This document shows, one piece after another, positions 61,145 to 64,000 of a stretch of 64,000 nt of DNA. The notes under the pieces are model-generated. The model was not told the origin of the DNA. It did not search any database and was given only the letters and a program-made list of their open reading frames with translations. The DNA comes from Nitrospira sp. GTDB taxonomy: Bacteria; Nitrospirota; Nitrospiria; Nitrospirales; Nitrospiraceae. Numbering within the stretch: the first letter of the stretch is position 1; the number at the start of each line of letters is the position of its first letter. Both the position numbers and the translations under genes were made by a program. The stretch spans positions 1,736,001 through 1,800,000 of the forward strand of contig JBAOHZ010000009.1 of NCBI GenBank assembly GCA_037045225.1. Reading direction: 5' to 3'.

Positions 61145-61570
61145 ATGCCCGTCAGATCTAGAACCGTTCACACCGGCCGGGGTGCCACTGTCGCTCTCGT
61201 AATCGCGTCGCATCTGACCCTCACCGGCTGCTCAATTTTCGGGGGCAGCTCACAACAGCTCACCGTCATCTCTGACCCATCGGGGGCGCAGGTTCTCATC
61301 AACGGCACCGCGGCCGGAACGACGCCGTTGCAGTATCAGGTCCCTCGACGAGGAGATCTCGTCGTCGAGGTACAGAAGCCTGGGTACAAGTCCCAATCCC
61401 GCATGACGGGCCGTAAACTCAGCAGCATAGGAATTGTCGATGTCGTCGGTGGAGCCATATTCCTTCTCCCCCTACTCGGCCTCATTGCACCGGGTGCGTG
61501 GGAACAAGACCCGTCGACATTCGGCATCACACTCGAAGCCGACACGAACCCTCCGGCCCCGACACCATAG
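61145..61570 (+). CDS. PEGA-domain lipoprotein
   Basis: The 141-residue protein has a lipobox (LTGC, Cys29) and then a PEGA domain: LTVISDPSGAQVLINGTAAGTTPLQYQVPRRGDLVVEVQKPGYKSQS. A hydrophobic segment follows (GIVDVVGGAIFLLPLLGLIAPG), and the C-terminus is Pro/Ala-rich. PEGA lipoproteins are envelope proteins of mostly unknown role. GGGAGGAG before the ATG sets the start. The next gene begins 31 bp downstream on the same strand. Confidence 0.85.
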   Translation: MPVRSRTVHTGRGATVALVIASHLTLTGCSIFGGSSQQLTVISDPSGAQVLINGTAAGTTPLQYQVPRRGDLVVEVQKPGYKSQSRMTGRKLSSIGIVDVVGGAIFLLPLLGLIAPGAWEQDPSTFGITLEADTNPPAPTP

Positions 61571-61601
61571 AACAGCGAGAATCACCGAGGAGCAGACCAC
61601 G

Positions 61602-62648
61602 ATGATCGATATACAAGGTTATGCCGCACTCAACGCAACATCCCCCCTCGCACCATTTCAATTTTCGCGCCGTGAAGTCGGACGCCAAGACGTGCTGATC
61701 AAGATTCAGTACTGCGGCATTTGCCATTCGGATGTGCACCAAGCACGGGATGAATGGGGCGGGTCGCTGTTCCCCATGGTGCCCGGACACGAAATCGTCG
61801 GCACGGTGGAACAGGTCGGCGCCTCCGTCACACGATTCAAAATCGGCCACACCGTGGGGGTGGGATGCTTCGTCGATTCTTGCCGGACATGCCCCGCCTG
61901 CAAGAAAGGCCTGGAGCAATATTGCGAAGGCCATCTTGCCTTCACCTACAACGGCACAGAGCGAGACGGCGTCACGCCCACCTACGGTGGATACTCGACC
62001 AAGATCGTCGTCGATCAACGCTATCTTGTGCGGATCCCCAAGCGATTGCGTCCCGAGGAAGCGGCGCCGCTCTTGTGTGCCGGCATCACCACCTATTCCC
62101 CGTTACGACACTGGAAGGTGGGGAAGAAACATCGGCTCGCGGTGGTCGGGCTGGGTGGCCTCGGACACATGGCCGTCAAGATCGGCACGGCCCTCGGCGC
62201 CCACGTGACCGTACTGAGCCATTCCGACAAGAAACAGGCCGATGCAAAGCGGCTGGGCGCACAGGCCTATTACTCCACCGCGAAACCGGAGACCCTGACC
62301 CAACTCACCAAACAGTTCGACTTCATCCTGGACACCGTCTCAGCACCCCATGATCTGAATGCCTATCTGGAATTGCTGAAAACCGATGGCACCATGATTC
62401 TGGTCGGCGCGCCTGATAAGCCTGCGCAGCTCGGCGCCTTTCCGTTGATCATGCGCCGGCGACGACTGGTCGGATCGTTGATCGGCGGGATCAAGGAGAC
62501 ACAGGAGATGCTCGACTTCTGCGGCAAACACAAATTCGGTGCCGAGGTGGAAGTCATTCCCATCCAACAGGTGAACGCCGCCTACGACCGTCTTGCCCGC
62601 GGCGACGTGCGCTACCGGTTCGTCATCGATATGAGCTCTCTGAAGTAA
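61602..62648 (+). CDS. Zinc alcohol dehydrogenase (YahK/cinnamyl-type, NADPH-dependent aldehyde reductase)
   Basis: This 348-residue medium-chain dehydrogenase has catalytic-zinc segments YCGICHSDVHQ and VPGHEIVG, a structural-zinc set CRTCPACKKGLEQYC, and VGLGGLGHMAVKI for the nucleotide fold. GMWGS-type features are replaced by the YahK/CAD pattern (CAGITTYSPLRHWKVG). It reduces a range of aldehydes with NADPH, a detoxification role. GAGGAG stands before the ATG at 61602. It is convergent with nirK across a GC-rich hairpin. Confidence 0.9.
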   Translation: MIDIQGYAALNATSPLAPFQFSRREVGRQDVLIKIQYCGICHSDVHQARDEWGGSLFPMVPGHEIVGTVEQVGASVTRFKIGHTVGVGCFVDSCRTCPACKKGLEQYCEGHLAFTYNGTERDGVTPTYGGYSTKIVVDQRYLVRIPKRLRPEEAAPLLCAGITTYSPLRHWKVGKKHRLAVVGLGGLGHMAVKIGTALGAHVTVLSHSDKKQADAKRLGAQAYYSTAKPETLTQLTKQFDFILDTVSAPHDLNAYLELLKTDGTMILVGAPDKPAQLGAFPLIMRRRRLVGSLIGGIKETQEMLDFCGKHKFGAEVEVIPIQQVNAAYDRLARGDVRYRFVIDMSSLK

Positions 62649-62734
62649 CGCCTCGGGTGCGGCCGAACCTGTGTTCACAGAATGTAGAACCTGAGAGCGG
62701 CGCACGAACGTGGAAGAGTCGAACGAATCGGCAG

Positions 62735-62760
62735 GCCGGGCGGCCACAAGGCCGCCCGGC
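62735..62760. terminator. GC-rich hairpin between the dehydrogenase and nirK stops
   Basis: Perfect 11-bp arms (GCCGGGCGGCC and its complement) enclose an ACAA loop, between two convergent stops. It would serve both directions. No T-run follows, so a factor-dependent or roadblock role is possible. Confidence 0.65.
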
Positions 62761-62770
62761 GACAACGCAC

Positions 62771-63736
62771 TTACTTGGCTGGCGCGACAAACGGCATGAG
62801 GGGAAGCGGTTTCGCGTCCTTGTCCACCTTCAACAGGGCAATGGCACCACGAAGGGCGTCGGTCAAGGAGTGGGTGACAATCGGGTAGACCCCGTCATTG
62901 TTGTCCAGCACCATATCGAGGATCGCCGCGCCCGCCGGCGGAATCAGCTGTGTCTGCACACCGCGCGTATGATTCGCGGGATTGCCGCTCTCCCACACAT
63001 CATCCCAAATTTCAGCGATCGGATGGACCGCCGACACGTTATTCGGCCCGGCATTCACAAAATAGAACCGAACGCGCTCACCCGGCTTGGCCTCCAGAAA
63101 CGCACCTCCGGCTTTGCTGTGCACAGGATCGTAGCGGAAGACGGAACCGTTGAACACGACGTACTGATACTTCCGATCGAACATCGCATCCACATCGTCA
63201 GGATCCTTGAAGAGTTCGCTCTGCACCAACACATACTCGCGATCCGCTTTCGGCAGCGCCTTGGGATCCTTGGGATCGACGATGATGGCGCCCATCATGC
63301 CGCGCGCAATATGCTGAATCATGGGAGAGGCACCGCAGTGATAGGCGAAGATGCCGGGCCATTTGGCTTTGAAACGATATTGCAGCGACTCGCCTGGACG
63401 CACTTCCTTGTAATGCTCAAGAAAGTTGGTTTCCGCTGCGTGAAAATCCATCGAATGGGGACGACCGTTCGTGTCGGGATTCGTCAATGAAAAGACGACC
63501 TCGTCGCCTTCCTGCACACGAATCACCGGTCCCGGAAACTGACCATTAAAGGTCCAGGCGTCATAGGTATGGCCCTCGCCGTCTATCACAAGTTTGGTTT
63601 CCACGGCCGTCATGGACACTTCGACGACTTTCGCGAAAGCGGATTCGATCGGCTGCATGGCCACGCCGTACACTGAGGCCAGCCCCAAGACCGTGCGGAT
63701 CACAGATTGGCGAAAGCGGGTAGGACGTACTGTCAT
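62771..63736 (-). CDS. nirK: Copper-containing nitrite reductase (NirK type)
   Basis: The 321-residue protein has a signal peptide (TVLGLASVYGVAMQPIESAFA) and two cupredoxin domains. Type-1 copper ligands are His94, Cys134, His142 and Met147; type-2 ligands are His99 and His133 with His289 from the second domain. Catalytic Asp97 lies in HSMDFHAAETN, and His238 matches the second catalytic His. These reduce nitrite to nitric oxide in the periplasm. GGAGG precedes the ATG at 63736. A GTGATCAC palindrome lies ~65 bp upstream. A related multicopper oxidase remains possible. Confidence 0.85.
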   Translation of the reverse strand: MTVRPTRFRQSVIRTVLGLASVYGVAMQPIESAFAKVVEVSMTAVETKLVIDGEGHTYDAWTFNGQFPGPVIRVQEGDEVVFSLTNPDTNGRPHSMDFHAAETNFLEHYKEVRPGESLQYRFKAKWPGIFAYHCGASPMIQHIARGMMGAIIVDPKDPKALPKADREYVLVQSELFKDPDDVDAMFDRKYQYVVFNGSVFRYDPVHSKAGGAFLEAKPGERVRFYFVNAGPNNVSAVHPIAEIWDDVWESGNPANHTRGVQTQLIPPAGAAILDMVLDNNDGVYPIVTHSLTDALRGAIALLKVDKDAKPLPLMPFVAPAK

Positions 63737-63892
63737 AATGCTGCGGCTCCTCCTGTTGAAAGTTAATAGGTATTGGTTCAACAACAGCAGGCAGGATACC
63801 GTGATCACAAACGAAACAACACGAATTTTGTCATTTTTTCAGACCCGTGATCAGGGCCGAATGGTTCACCTACGTATACATCTGTAAGTCAG

Positions 63893-64000
63893 CTATCGCT
63901 TCGCAGCCAGTTCCACAAAGTAATGCGCAAACGCCTTCATGCCGCCTGAGGCCTGGCCCCAATCGAAATACTCATTCGGCGCATGGTAGCCGTGCTCGGG
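63893..64000 (-). CDS. M20-family peptidase, C-terminal end (truncated by window)
   Basis: Only the last 35 residues are visible: PEHGYHAPNEYFDW and then a helix, ending VELAAKR before the TAG. The GYHAPNE segment matches the conserved end of M20/M25/M40 metallopeptidases, where the His binds zinc. The gene continues beyond the right edge. It is co-directional with nirK. Confidence 0.65.
   Translation of the reverse strand, partial: PEHGYHAPNEYFDWGQASGGMKAFAHYFVELAAKR

Noticed and set aside
1..64000. Insertion sequences, prophage genes or CRISPR arrays
   Set aside because: No transposase, integrase, phage structural gene or regularly spaced direct repeats was seen in any frame.

Overview
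The window is about 64 kb of a GC-rich, Gram-negative-type chromosome with short intergenic gaps. I infer a Nitrospira-like member of the Nitrospirota, without any database search. Reasons: a two-domain copper nitrite reductase with all ligands present, several formylglycine-generating-enzyme-like (FGE/SUMF1) proteins, outer-membrane systems (LptE, MlaA, TonB-like, Lnb/DUF4105), and many c-di-GMP and sigma-factor genes. The leuS-lptE-holA block, pyrF, rpsT, der and a His tRNA show core chromosome. No phage, insertion sequence or CRISPR array was seen.

Layout. 1-5 kb: the end of a Rieske oxygenase, a KefB-type antiporter, a HAD hydrolase, a secreted hypothetical and a divergent NodB-fold protein. 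5-15 kb: an AT-richer glycosidase-like/FGE fusion; a UDP-glucuronate epimerase, MBL hydrolase and VOC protein run; two more FGE-like proteins; hemD; a HicAB pair. 15-30 kb: YceI and TonB-like proteins, the tdh-kbl threonine-to-glycine operon, MlaA, small envelope proteins, a DUF4105 protein, DUF3015, YfcE, an M48 protease, an AIM24 protein, then a translationally coupled c-di-GMP operon (HD-GYP-N-like, HDOD, GGDEF). 30-38 kb: a sigma/DUF3619-like/DUF3106 operon and a 1576-residue TPR and PMPW-repeat membrane protein of unknown role.

38-49 kb: mannosyl-3-phosphoglycerate phosphatase, a mechanosensitive-channel-like membrane protein and a phosphoglycerate-type glycosyltransferase, which together suggest a compatible-solute module; three PilZ proteins and tRNA-His; pyrF, rpsT and holA-lptE-leuS. 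49-64 kb: a methyltransferase, a large hybrid histidine kinase, a HAD nucleotidase, der, a duplicated-domain secreted protein, an ECF sigma/zinc anti-sigma/cytochrome c operon with a near-leaderless promoter, a PEGA lipoprotein, an alcohol dehydrogenase, nirK, and the end of an M20 peptidase.

The least explained parts are the PMPW-repeat protein, the glycosidase/FGE fusion, the degenerate receiver-GGDEF operon and the tandem inverted repeats at 2751-2824. Start codons were chosen by eye from ribosome-binding sites, signal peptides and neighbouring structures. All family names come from motif recognition.
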